Positions 56,039 through 64,000 of a DNA stretch of 64,000 nt are shown piece by piece (position 1 is the first letter of the stretch; the number at the start of each line of letters is the position of its first letter). This DNA is from Daphnia carinata. Lineage: Eukaryota; Arthropoda; Branchiopoda; Diplostraca; Daphniidae. The notes under the pieces were generated by a model that ran no database searches, had not been told where the DNA came from, and was given only the letters and a program-made list of their open reading frames with translations. The position numbers were made by a program, and so were the translations under genes. The stretch is taken from positions 10,013,534 to 10,077,533 of the forward strand of contig NC_081331.1 in assembly GCF_022539665.2 (NCBI RefSeq). The letters run 5' to 3'.

Positions 56039-58626
56039 ATGGCTCACTTATCAGCTGGTAAAGTAAACTTCAGCGCGCTTAGAGAGCTAGCCAGAAAGGT
56101 ATTGTTATTATTAACGTTCGAAATATGGGAACACACTGATGTACTTTGATATTGTTTGGGTCACAGGATCTTGTTAGCCTTTTGGAGAAATTTAATGGAA
56201 CAAAGGTAAAAATTTCTGCTTATTCAAGCTTCCAAGACAGTACAGTAAAATTTATCTGTTTGGGTTGCAATTGTGCTAGGCTATTTTTTGGGATGAAGAG
56301 CTGACGGGACCCATTGGGTTGGTGGCTGAATACAGCTTTCTAAAAGAACTCGATGTTGTCAAAATGTTCCAGCTAAAGCGGGGACGCATACCTTCTGTCT
56401 CTGTTAAAAATATATTGTTCATTACAAGACCTCAAATTGAACTTATGGATTGTATTGCAGATAATCTGCATTGGTATGATAAATTAAATCATAATTTCAG
56501 TTATTCTTAAGTCTTACATGTTCTAAATGCAGTGAAGAAAACCAAGGTCACTCTGCCACCAAGGAATATCAACTGATTTTTGTGTCCAGAAGATGTGCAG
56601 TGTGTGAACAGAGGCTGAAGGTTGGTCGTAATTCCTTTAAAATAATAACTAAGAAAAAAAATAAAACATACTTCAAAATTAAAAAGTAAATGCATATTAA
56701 TCATTAGGATAAAGGAGTTTATGGAACACTCACTTCAGTTGATGAATTACCCATTGATTTCTATCCACTAGACAGTGATGTAATTTCAATGGAACTTGAT
56801 AGCATTTTCAAGGTAAAAAACATTTTTTTTGAGTATGAATCAACTTTTAAAAGGAATGCCATTTGGGAATTTGTTAACTCGCCCCCCAGGATTTGTATGT
56901 TGATAACGATACCAGCTCTTTGCACCAAATTGCTCGTGGACTGATGACCGTTCAAAGTCTCTATGGTATTTTCCCTAACATTGTCGGTAAAGGCCGCCAT
57001 GTCCGTAACATATTCGAATTGATGACGCGAATGCGACGTGATATCGGAGTTGACTGCGATCCTCCCATGTCTCCGTTGTTTGACACCCTGATGATCATTG
57101 ATCGGACAGTCGATTTGGTCACACCTGTTGTAACGCAGCTAACATACGAAGGTTTAATTGATGAATTTTATGGAATAAAACATAGTAAGCCTGCTTGTTT
57201 ACGTTAATTGGGAAGTAAAATACTAATCTTATTTCTGTTTTCTGTTATTTACGTTCAGATACCGTCAAACTCCCAGGTGAAAAGTTTCAAGCGGGAGCCT
57301 CTGGAGGTCAGTCACCTCGCACAGATGACAGCACAGTTAAATCCATCGTTCTAAACTCAGCTGAAGAGCTTTACGCTGACCTAAGGTGACAATCTCTGAG
57401 AATTTTCTGTTAGTTTTATGCCTAATCACTGGTTACTATTTTAATAGAGACAAGAACTTCTCTGCCGTGGGCACCACCCTGAGTCGCAAAGCCAAAGCCA
57501 TTTCAGCTCAGTATGAAGAAAGGCATGAAGCGAAAACAGTTAGCGAATTAAAGCAGTTCGTAGCAAAGTTACCACAGATGCAAGCTACCAAACAGTCACT
57601 TGCTTTACGTAATTGTTAAATAAGATATTTCTAACTATTAATCAAGTTAAGTAGCTCGAATTTCTTTTTAGATACATCAATCGCTGAATTGGTTAAGGAA
57701 ATCACAATTTCGGAAGCTTTTCAGGAAGCGCTTCAGGTCGAGCAAGACCTTCTCAATGGAATCGATACTGACAAAGTATGTCCTTACATTGAAGATTTTA
57801 TTTGTAAGCAAGAACCTTTGACAAAGGTACGTAATACTTTAGCTATTGACTTAAATGCAACGTGCTATTTTATTTATTTTTAACAAAAGGTTTTACGCCT
57901 AATTTGCCTGCAATCGGCGTCCAACAGTGGCTTGAAACCGCGTGTCCTAGAACACTATAAAAGAGAAATAATCCATGCCTACGGATTTCAGCACATGATC
58001 ACTCTTCATAATTTGGAGGCGTGTGGTCTCCTTCGGTTGCAACAAAGCAGTCGTCCTTTTACTGTAATAAGGAGGGCGCTGAATCTCACTGTGGACGATG
58101 TCAATGAAATAACACCGACTGATATCTCATACGTGCACTCCATTTATGCGCCGCTGAGCGTACGATTGGTTCAATGGGCAGCCAAGCCTGGATGGAAACA
58201 GATTTCCGATGTCCTAAATTTGATATCAGGACCTTTAGTTCAAGAAACTCAACCCATTTCCATGGATTTAAGAAGTTAGTAGTATTACATTCTTGATGAA
58301 ATTATTAATGACTTTCTTATGTTTTTGGTTTTAGGAAATTCGAAGAATAGTATTCACAGTTCGATTGAAGAAACAAAAGTCACGCTAGTCTTCTTCCTTG
58401 GTGGATGCACTTATGCCGAGATCTCTGCTCTACGTTTCTTGTCTAAAAGAGATGATGGTCAGTATTCTTCGTCGATCGCATGTGCTATTGATATACTGGT
58501 ATTGCTAATTGTTTTTTTTTTCTTTTTTCAGCTCCTACAGACTATCTAATTGCCACCACAAATATCACAAATGGTGAGAATTTTCTAAATAGCTTGTCAG
58601 AAACTCTAAACAATTCTCTAGTCTGA
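56039..58626 (+). CDS. VPS33A: VPS33A, Sec1/Munc18 subunit of HOPS/CORVET
   Basis: Binds SNAREs for endosome-lysosome fusion (carnation in flies). Twelve exons: 56039-56098, 56167-56205, 56280-56473, 56533-56620, 56708-56812, 56890-57184, 57259-57385, 57448-57608, 57672-57826, 57890-58274, 58335-58457, 58532-58626; about 608 residues (human 596). The Sec1-like fold is evident throughout: [22 protein letters not shown], then the [18 protein letters not shown] segment near 220-240, and [21 protein letters not shown] close to the end. I read the last exon through a GTGAGA at 58574, because the following 17 codons end in a plausible C terminus; splicing there is an alternative. Confidence 0.94.
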
Positions 58627-58725
58627 TACCGATAAAGTTGCACCGTTATTTTGTCTTTCGATAATCGATAAACATCAGGTAAAATGCGCGTTATATTTTT
58701 TTTGGAGAAATAGTGCATTCTGCGT

Positions 58726-58889
58726 TTATTCCATATTACTTGTTGATGGGTGTTGAGAAAATTTTTTTATCTCTGGAAATTTTCCCATGCTCTCTTCCCA
58801 TTGTTGACCATTAAACGTTTTAGTGAGGACTTCCGCAATTGTGCCTTCATCAATACAGTGAGGCATTAACCCTAATTATAAGAGAAAAA

Positions 58890-58927
<38 letters not shown>

Positions 58928-59041
58928 CTATCATCATGGTTGGTATAGAAGCCTCGTTATGTTTGAGTTTAAATAATTACCTATTCCGTCAGGGTTAGAT
59001 CTCGGTACATAGAAGCTTTGGACACCACATGTCTTGCAAAA
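58726..59041 (-). pseudogene. CENP-V-like GFA-domain fragment (3' exons only)
   Basis: Two minus-strand exons, 59041-58981 and 58871-58726, join in phase. They encode FCKTCGVQSFYVPRSNPDG, then PHCIDEGT and TFNGQQWEESMGKF, matching the C-terminal half of centromere-protein-V-type proteins (glutathione-dependent formaldehyde-activating fold, zinc-binding cysteines). The intron contains a 34-base T tract. The N-terminal half with the first zinc cysteines is not found upstream within 1 kb, where a different open frame lies on the other strand. It may be a truncated copy or the end of a gene with distant 5' exons. The stop faces the VPS33A stop from 100 bp away. Confidence 0.6.
58892..58925 (+). 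repeat. Poly-T tract, 34 bases
   Basis: Homopolymer inside the intron of the CENP-V-like fragment; on the minus strand it is poly-A just upstream of the splice acceptor. Confidence 0.9.
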
Positions 59042-59220
59042 CTGAAATCAAATGAAACACAAGTTCGAGGTATGATGAGATGCTCTGAAATCGGGTTACC
59101 CGTGAAATAGGACTGGAGAAAAAGAATTTGTGGATGGGATTGACATTTTTAACATTCTGAACGGTGCTGTTTCTCCCGCATAAATTGGATTGAAAAATTC
59201 TGGCCGTTTCTCTAGCACAG

Positions 59221-59556
59221 TTTCAGTCCTATTTCACCGCCGATCTGAAACGGTCTCAAATGAATCACCTGGTGCTTAGCTTGATGTGTGCCAAAAGTGT
59301 ATGTCGTCAGATGGTTCTCTCCTTGGAGCAAAGTAAAATCGGTCGACGGAACGATGAAATGCCTGTTTTGCTTTTTCGTGCATATGCTACAGCTATTAAC
59401 CAGACGAACCCATATGCATCAATGTACACAAAATGTAAAGAGAACATAAGTAAAATAACAATACTTGCAATCAAAGACAATTACGGTCGAGGGGGCTATT
59501 ACTTTGAAACGAATTTGACCACAGTGGCAGCCTCCGTAATGAGTTACGTTGGTTAA
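59221..59556 (+). CDS. Possible gustatory-receptor C-terminal fragment
   Basis: An acceptor-like CTAGCACAG is followed by an open frame of about 110 codons ending at 59554-59556. Near its end, GGYYFETNLTTVAASVMSYV resembles the last transmembrane helix of arthropod gustatory receptors (Phe-x-x-Asn/Asp-x-x-Leu ... Thr-Tyr). The family's final Gln-Phe is missing, and no upstream exon encoding the first six helices was seen. It may be a relic. The similarity is judged by eye and weak. Confidence 0.3.
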   Translation, partial: FQSYFTADLKRSQMNHLVLSLMCAKSVCRQMVLSLEQSKIGRRNDEMPVLLFRAYATAINQTNPYASMYTKCKENISKITILAIKDNYGRGGYYFETNLTTVAASVMSYVG

Positions 59557-60059
59557 ACTCATTATACAGCAGAAAACAATGAAACTTTCTGTTTAAGTGT
59601 AATTTTTTATAAATATTCTTATTCGATGTTGCGAGACTACGATTGCTAGTTGAAGGCCGCGAGCTTTTGTTGGCAGTCATTTTTTGTCCACGTGTCAACG
59701 TCCTCTGGTAAGAAAAATAAGAAGCCCTTCGCCTTTATGGATCAGAACTTTCTGATGTCTATTAAATCAGCCAATTTTAAAATAAACTAAAAAAATGTGC
59801 TGTTTTGGCATGTTGCAATGCACCGAATCGAAGAACTTACTAGCGCGCCAGTATGCTACAGCATTAGCGTGACACATCAAAGTTCTTTACCAAGCCATAA
59901 ACTCTACGCAAAAACAAACTTCATTTTCGTCTTCCTTGTTAAATTTTGAATCTAAACAATACATAGTTATCTAGATTTAATAGCATAATTTTTAAATGAA
60001 AAACCTGGTGTTCACCCTTATTTGTCGGACAGTCGCTGTGACAAAATATTTTCGCGAAA

Positions 60060-60365
60060 CGACTTTTTTTGTTTTTTACCGTTTAATTAAAAAATATAAA
60101 ATGAAAAATAAATTTGGCTTCGTGATCAGCATTCAATTTTCAATCGAAATCATGTATTTTAAGCTAAATTGGAAAATTGGCCAAAAATGAAAAAGTGAGA
60201 AGGCCTTCCCACTTTTGTCAAAATCGGCTAAAAAACGAAATCTCTTGGAATCAGATGAAACTCACACCGTATAATGAAAATTAAACGCTGATATCGACTC
60301 AGCAGTTAGTTTTCTCCCTAGCCCAGCCGTTTTGAAAATAAAGAAAACAAAGTGCTGTTGGTGAT
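60060..60365. repeat. Diverged copy of the 60544-60957 element
   Basis: Shares the order of internal motifs with the element about 555 bp downstream: a T-run followed by TTTAATT, CATGTATtTTAAGC, CCAAAAATGAAAAAGTGAGA, the palindrome around GAGAAGGCCTTCCCAC, TTTTGTCAAAATCGGC and a CACACCGTATAA segment. The terminal inverted repeats are not recognisable here. Confidence 0.6.
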
Positions 60366-60543
60366 ACTTTTTTGCGCCGTAACGTACTGGCGCGCTAGCA
60401 TTTCCAATATTCGATGTATTTAAAAAACGATTGATTTAATGAAAAAAAGAACAATTTTCCCGGAATCAGCATTCAATTTTGAGTATATTCTGTGATTTTC
60501 ACCCAGTTCCAATGGGTGTCAGTTTTTGCAGGATAATAATTTT

Positions 60544-60957
60544 AAGCCCGTCAAAATAAGCCCGACAAGATAAGCCCGACTTTTTTTGTTTTTTAGTTTT
60601 AATTGAAAAACTATATGGCCAATTTTGTGATTTTATTATGTGACAAGCTTGATTATGTGACAAGCTTGATTTTTGTGATTAGCGTTCCATTTTGCATCGA
60701 AGTCATGTATGTTAAGCCAAATTTGAAATTTGTCCAAAAATGAAAAAGTGAGAAGGCTAGCCTTCCCACTTTTGTCAAAATCGGCCAAAAATGACATCTC
60801 TGTGAATTCGATGAAAATCACACTGTATAACCAAAATTTAGATTCAGAAACGTTACTCGTTTTCTTGTCAAGTTAGCCGTTTTTAAATTATACCAAATAT
60901 TCGTGCAAAATATAAGAAAAGTCGGGTTTATTTAGTCGGGCTTATTTATTCGGACTT
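60544..60957. mobile_element. Short TIR element (MITE-like), 414 bp
   Basis: Imperfect 37-bp terminal inverted repeats: 60544-60580 (AAGCCCG...AAGCCCGAC) and 60921-60957 (GTCGGGTTTATT...GGACTT). Each end itself repeats the unit ATAAGCCCGAC. The centre carries a 22-bp palindrome (GTGAGAAGGCTAGCCTTCCC region, near 60748). No coding capacity. The target-site duplication is not clear. Confidence 0.6.
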
Positions 60958-61211
60958 CAAATATTTTTCGGCGAAAACTGCGCTCATTATGGCAATCTGT
61001 TTTACACACAAAAAAAAAAATTTCGCCAAAAAAAAAAAAAAAAATCACACTTTTTTCTTTTTTTCCGACACGTAGACTACGTGACGTAGTCATCTACCGC
61101 TCAGACTCGTTATTACTGGCGTAGGCAATTTCAGTCCATTGGATGCCATTCGCAGTTAGTTAAGTAGCGTGGATGGAGAGAACAACGCGTGGCTGGAGGA
61201 ACAATTGAAAA

Positions 61212-61788
61212 ATGGATAAGATAATACAACAAAAGGATGGTAAGTATAAACATTATTATATTGGTTTTCAATTATTAATTATTGTTTATTAGATCAAATT
61301 ATGAAGCTGCAGGCCCAGTTATTGGAACAACACAAAATATTAGATAACAGCAAAGCTAAGGATGGTAAGGCCTAATATGTAATGATTCTATTCATTTGCT
61401 TTTATTCATTCGTGTTTTGTAGCTCAAATTTTGAGTCTTCAAGCTCAGCTAGGGGAAAAGAACAAATTGGAACGGAACAGTTTCCAAACAGTGAAGGAGG
61501 TTTTTCAAAACTCATCTCTAACTGAACGTGAGGATGAGTTGGCATTAGGTGAACACAGCCAGGTACCTAAAGTTTTCAAATAAGAATTCAAAATAAGTAT
61601 AGAATTTTAAAAAACAATTATTTATTGCTTAGTTATTCAGTCCACCACATGACAGTGTGTTAAATTTAAATTCTGTTAGTGCTGCACTAAAAGAATCGTT
61701 AGTAATAAGCTCATGCAGTGAAGGAACTGAACAATTGTGGGAACGTATTTGGGCTGAAAATGGGTGTGGTACGGAAACCCAGAAATAG
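61212..61788 (+). CDS. Small coiled-coil protein, possibly a decaying gene
   Basis: Four putative exons (61212-61239, 61293-61364, 61423-61562, 61633-61788) join in phase to 131 residues. Exons 2 and 3 start alike (Gln-Ile-x-x-Leu-Gln-Ala-Gln-Leu), have the same start phase and look like an exon duplication making a longer coiled coil. After the stop, another frame stays open for 15 codons up to a splice-like AG|GT, and a further exon-like block at 61881-61980 is open only in a different frame. This suggests either misread splicing or a frameshifted gene. The family is not recognised. Confidence 0.4.
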
Positions 61789-63026
61789 CACAAGTTCAAC
61801 ATGAAACATGGATTAGGTACTTTTCGGTTTTTTGTCTATCGGAAAAGTATTTTTAATGCTATTATTTTGCATTCACAGATTTTAACGGGGGATCAAATCA
61901 AGTCTGGAAGTGTTACAGGATGGAAGAGTGAGCCTACAGATGAAAAAACACTGAGAGTGCATTACCGTAAGGTGTGAGGTAAATTAATAGAGTAATGCAA
62001 ATTGCCTAATGAGAAGTACCATCTTGTGTTAATGAATCCAGTACAACAGCAATCCTTTATAGTTCTGTCACAGCTAGAAGCCTCAAATAATTCTGCTTCT
62101 CTGTCTAAAGAACAACTTGTCCTTTATGTTCAGAGTGTTGGGGAAACTGGGTATTTAAATGGCCCTAAAGATGTTTTAATTTTGCTGCTATTGCAGAGAT
62201 GAACATCATACATGGACTCTTTAGGTATGAAAGGATTTTTCTTCAAATAATTTTGAATTTATGACGAAGAATTTCTCCTCCTTTTTGCCAACCAGGTCTT
62301 ATCTACCAAAAAAAATTTTATCCAATAGGAAAGGATTTTCATGTACTGGGAAAACAACTATCAACAATGCAACATTCTACAGGTGCTAGTTTATCATTCA
62401 AGAGCCTTATACAATGAAGTTAATCTGCAATTTGTATGTCCTTTCCCAAGCTTCCACCAGAAGTTGAATCTATGAGTCATGTAAGTTCCATGATCAACAA
62501 TTGATGTGTTTAACGGTGTTGTTTTTCTTTTCTCAATATAGGTTAATAGTAACATTGGATCTGAAAAGATTCTTGGTTGGGGCAAGACACTGAATAAATT
62601 GTATTGATTGGATGGATGACATGACATTGCTATACTTAATTCGGATTCCCCAGACGGTATTTGATATTTAAAAAATTGAAGTGCATATCTGGGCTCCCTT
62701 CTTTTCTGAAGCCCCGTTTCCCCTTGACTCATAATAAGCCCGTAGGGGGTCATGCCCCTACTGTACGGTATATATAAAAACAACATATACCGAGGTTTGG
62801 AGGGCTCTGGCCGGAAAGGGGACGTGGGGTGCCGCTTAGTCCGATGATGTGTTCACGGAGGGTGATGTGGCTGCCCACAAATCCGAACTAAAGGTTAATC
62901 GCTCCTGTAAAAATGTTCCAAATCTTCAGCTCTTCTTCCGGCTTCTCTTAGCCAATCACCGGGTAATCTCCCCGGTGGGTCAACAAGGCAGTGTCTCCCC
63001 CTGCCTGGGTTGACGGCAACTTTTGA
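61789..63026. other. Unassigned sequence with weak frames and hairpins
   Basis: A 66-codon open frame (62002-62202) and exon-like fragments near 61881-61980 might belong to the preceding gene but do not join in frame. Hairpins are present at 62742-62761 (GTAGGGG...CCCCTAC) and about 62970-63013 (GTCAAC...GTTGAC). No RNA family was recognised. Confidence 0.3.
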
Positions 63027-63261
63027 AAGGGCTATTGTGCCTTTTTAAAGTTGCAAAAATAATTGTAATGTGCAGAGAATTGTCAATAAAATTTTTTTTA
63101 TAAAATATGTTTTGCAAAATTCGTTTCTTTCATTGTCTGTGTTAGCTTTGTTCACACATTACATTAATCAATTTTTTTTTTTTGGTGTTTTATTGGTTTT
63201 TGTCACATTTGATGGTAAGATGACGTGTATTGGTTTATCGTTTATCTGTAAGCATTCTATT

Positions 63262-63329
63262 ATTACACAGGGATCGAACCCTGGATGTTCGGCATACCTC
63301 GCCGATGCTCTACCAATGAGCCACGAATC
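63262..63329 (-). other. tRNA-like sequence
   Basis: Minus-strand A box TGGCTCATTGGTAGAGC and B box GGTTCGATCCC. D stem (GCTC/GAGC) and anticodon stem (TCGGC/GCCGA) pair perfectly, and the T stem pairs (CAGGG/CCCTG) around a loop one base short. The acceptor stem does not pair, and the base before the anticodon is A instead of T. It is probably a tRNA-derived relic. Confidence 0.45.
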
Positions 63330-63448
63330 ATATGATTTTAAGTTGGCTTTTTTTTCTAGTCACTTGTGGACTTGCATTTACACTTAGAATAAAACTGAAA
63401 TGCAATTCTGCAATATACTCTTGTACAATATTCTACTTCATTTTTACA

Positions 63449-63520
63449 CATATACTGAGGTTTGAACCCAGGGTAACAGGTATCGCAGATAAAAGCTCTA
63501 CCACAGAGCTAAGAACCTTA
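63449..63520 (-). other. Degenerate tRNA-like sequence
   Basis: Minus strand: D arm TTAGCTCTGTGGTAGAGC with perfect stem, and T arm around GGGTTCAAACC. The anticodon stem does not pair. Same general type as its neighbours. Confidence 0.35.
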
Positions 63521-63614
63521 TGGAAGCAATAGAAAGATAAACATATAGTTGTGAAAGACTGCATAAACATCCTAGACGATAACATATGATATGCGATAAT
63601 AAAAAATTTAAATA

Positions 63615-63684
63615 TATCTCGTAGCTCAATGTTAGAGCATCGGCGTTGCACGCTGAATGTCTGGGGATCGGTTCCCATACGAGT
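63615..63684 (+). tRNA. tRNA-Ala(UGC)-like sequence
   Basis: The D stem (GCTC/GAGC) pairs, the anticodon stem TCGGC/GCTGA encloses a seven-base loop GTTGCAC with anticodon TGC, and part of the acceptor (CTCGT/ACGAG) pairs. The D loop has GT where tRNAs have the invariant GG, and the T loop reads ATCGGTT instead of TTCGANT. Likely a mutated copy and not a functional tRNA, though the best of the group. Confidence 0.35.
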
Positions 63685-64000
63685 AAAACAAAATACAAAA
63701 TTACTTCATAAAATATCCAGATTGTTCCTTGAATCTAAGTTGAACAGTTCAAAGAGTGTAATAAATAATACTTACAGATAAACGATAAACCAATGGAAGC
63801 AATGCTTACCATCAAAGGTGACAAAAACAATAAAGGTGAATTAAGCAAGCTAAATATAAAAAGTGTAACGTGTGAACACAGCGAATACAGACAATGAAAG
63901 AAACGAATTTTGCAAAAAATATTTTATAAAAAAAATTTTATTGACAATTCTCTGCACATTACAATTATTTTTGCAACTTTAAAAAGGCACAATAGCCCTT

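Larger units (their letters stand above)
59557..61211. other. AT-rich intergenic DNA with repeats
   Basis: No gene is supported. It contains the TIR element at 60544-60957 and its diverged relative at about 60060-60365. Confidence 0.5.
63027..64000. repeat. Inverted repeat enclosing tRNA-like sequences (runs off the edge)
   Basis: The stretch from 63027 rightward is repeated in reverse complement from 64000 leftward: the first roughly 110 bp are nearly identical (AAGGGCTATTGTGCC... to the TTTCATTGTCTGT block). Similarity then weakens but continues through TTGGTTTATCGTTTATCTGTAA to tRNA-like units at about 63262-63329 (minus) and 63615-63684 (plus), which are themselves inverted relatives. 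The right arm ends exactly at the window edge and probably continues. Confidence 0.85.

Noticed and set aside
62742-62761. Hairpin GTAGGGG...CCCCTAC as a terminator or RNA gene
   Set aside because: No transcript context, no known RNA family signature, and rho-independent-type terminators are not expected in a eukaryote.

Overview
The window looks like genomic DNA from a cladoceran crustacean, most likely Daphnia. The main reason is three vitellogenin genes whose secreted products begin with a Cu,Zn-superoxide-dismutase-like domain fused ahead of the lipoprotein N-terminal, DUF1943 and VWD regions, an architecture known from Daphnia. Short GT-AG introns of mostly 50-120 bp, compact intergenic spacing and AT-rich noncoding DNA fit this. 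I cannot settle the species from sequence alone.

Layout, left to right. Positions 1-400 hold the tail of an unidentified + strand gene. A 19-exon DOT1L-type histone H3K79 methyltransferase gene runs + from 1019 to 8163. Two vitellogenin genes then face away from each other: copy A on the minus strand (17188 to 9958) and copy B on the plus strand (19592 to 26959), separated by a 2.4 kb divergent promoter region. They have 17 exons each and form a large inverted repeat with signs of recent gene conversion. A secreted Thr/Pro-rich protein of unknown function follows (29262-31108). Next is a housekeeping block: GLE1 (mRNA export, minus), a SOSS-C/INIP homolog and METTL5 packed 5 bp apart on the plus strand, DMAP1 (chromatin, minus), DCAF1/VprBP (ubiquitin ligase substrate receptor, plus) and a small single-pass membrane protein (minus).

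A 3.4 kb stretch with a terminal-inverted-repeat element and simple-sequence tracts precedes a third, more divergent vitellogenin gene (copy C, 47826-55479, plus). Copy C keeps all expected SOD metal ligands, carries a His-rich stretch and a long Lys/Glu-rich insertion, and lacks one intron present in A and B. VPS33A (56039-58626, plus) follows, with a truncated CENP-V-like GFA-domain fragment facing it and a possible gustatory-receptor fragment. The last 4.4 kb is rich in repeats: a TIR element with a related diverged copy, a small coiled-coil gene or pseudogene, and an inverted repeat that encloses tRNA-like sequences and runs off the window edge.

Functionally the window combines a yolk-protein cluster (lipid, amino-acid and possibly metal supply to eggs) with unrelated housekeeping genes for chromatin (DOT1L, DMAP1), RNA (GLE1, METTL5), DNA repair (SOSS-C), protein turnover (DCAF1) and lysosomal trafficking (VPS33A). 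Exon boundaries below were read by hand from splice motifs and checked for phase, so individual junctions may be off by a few bases where noted.
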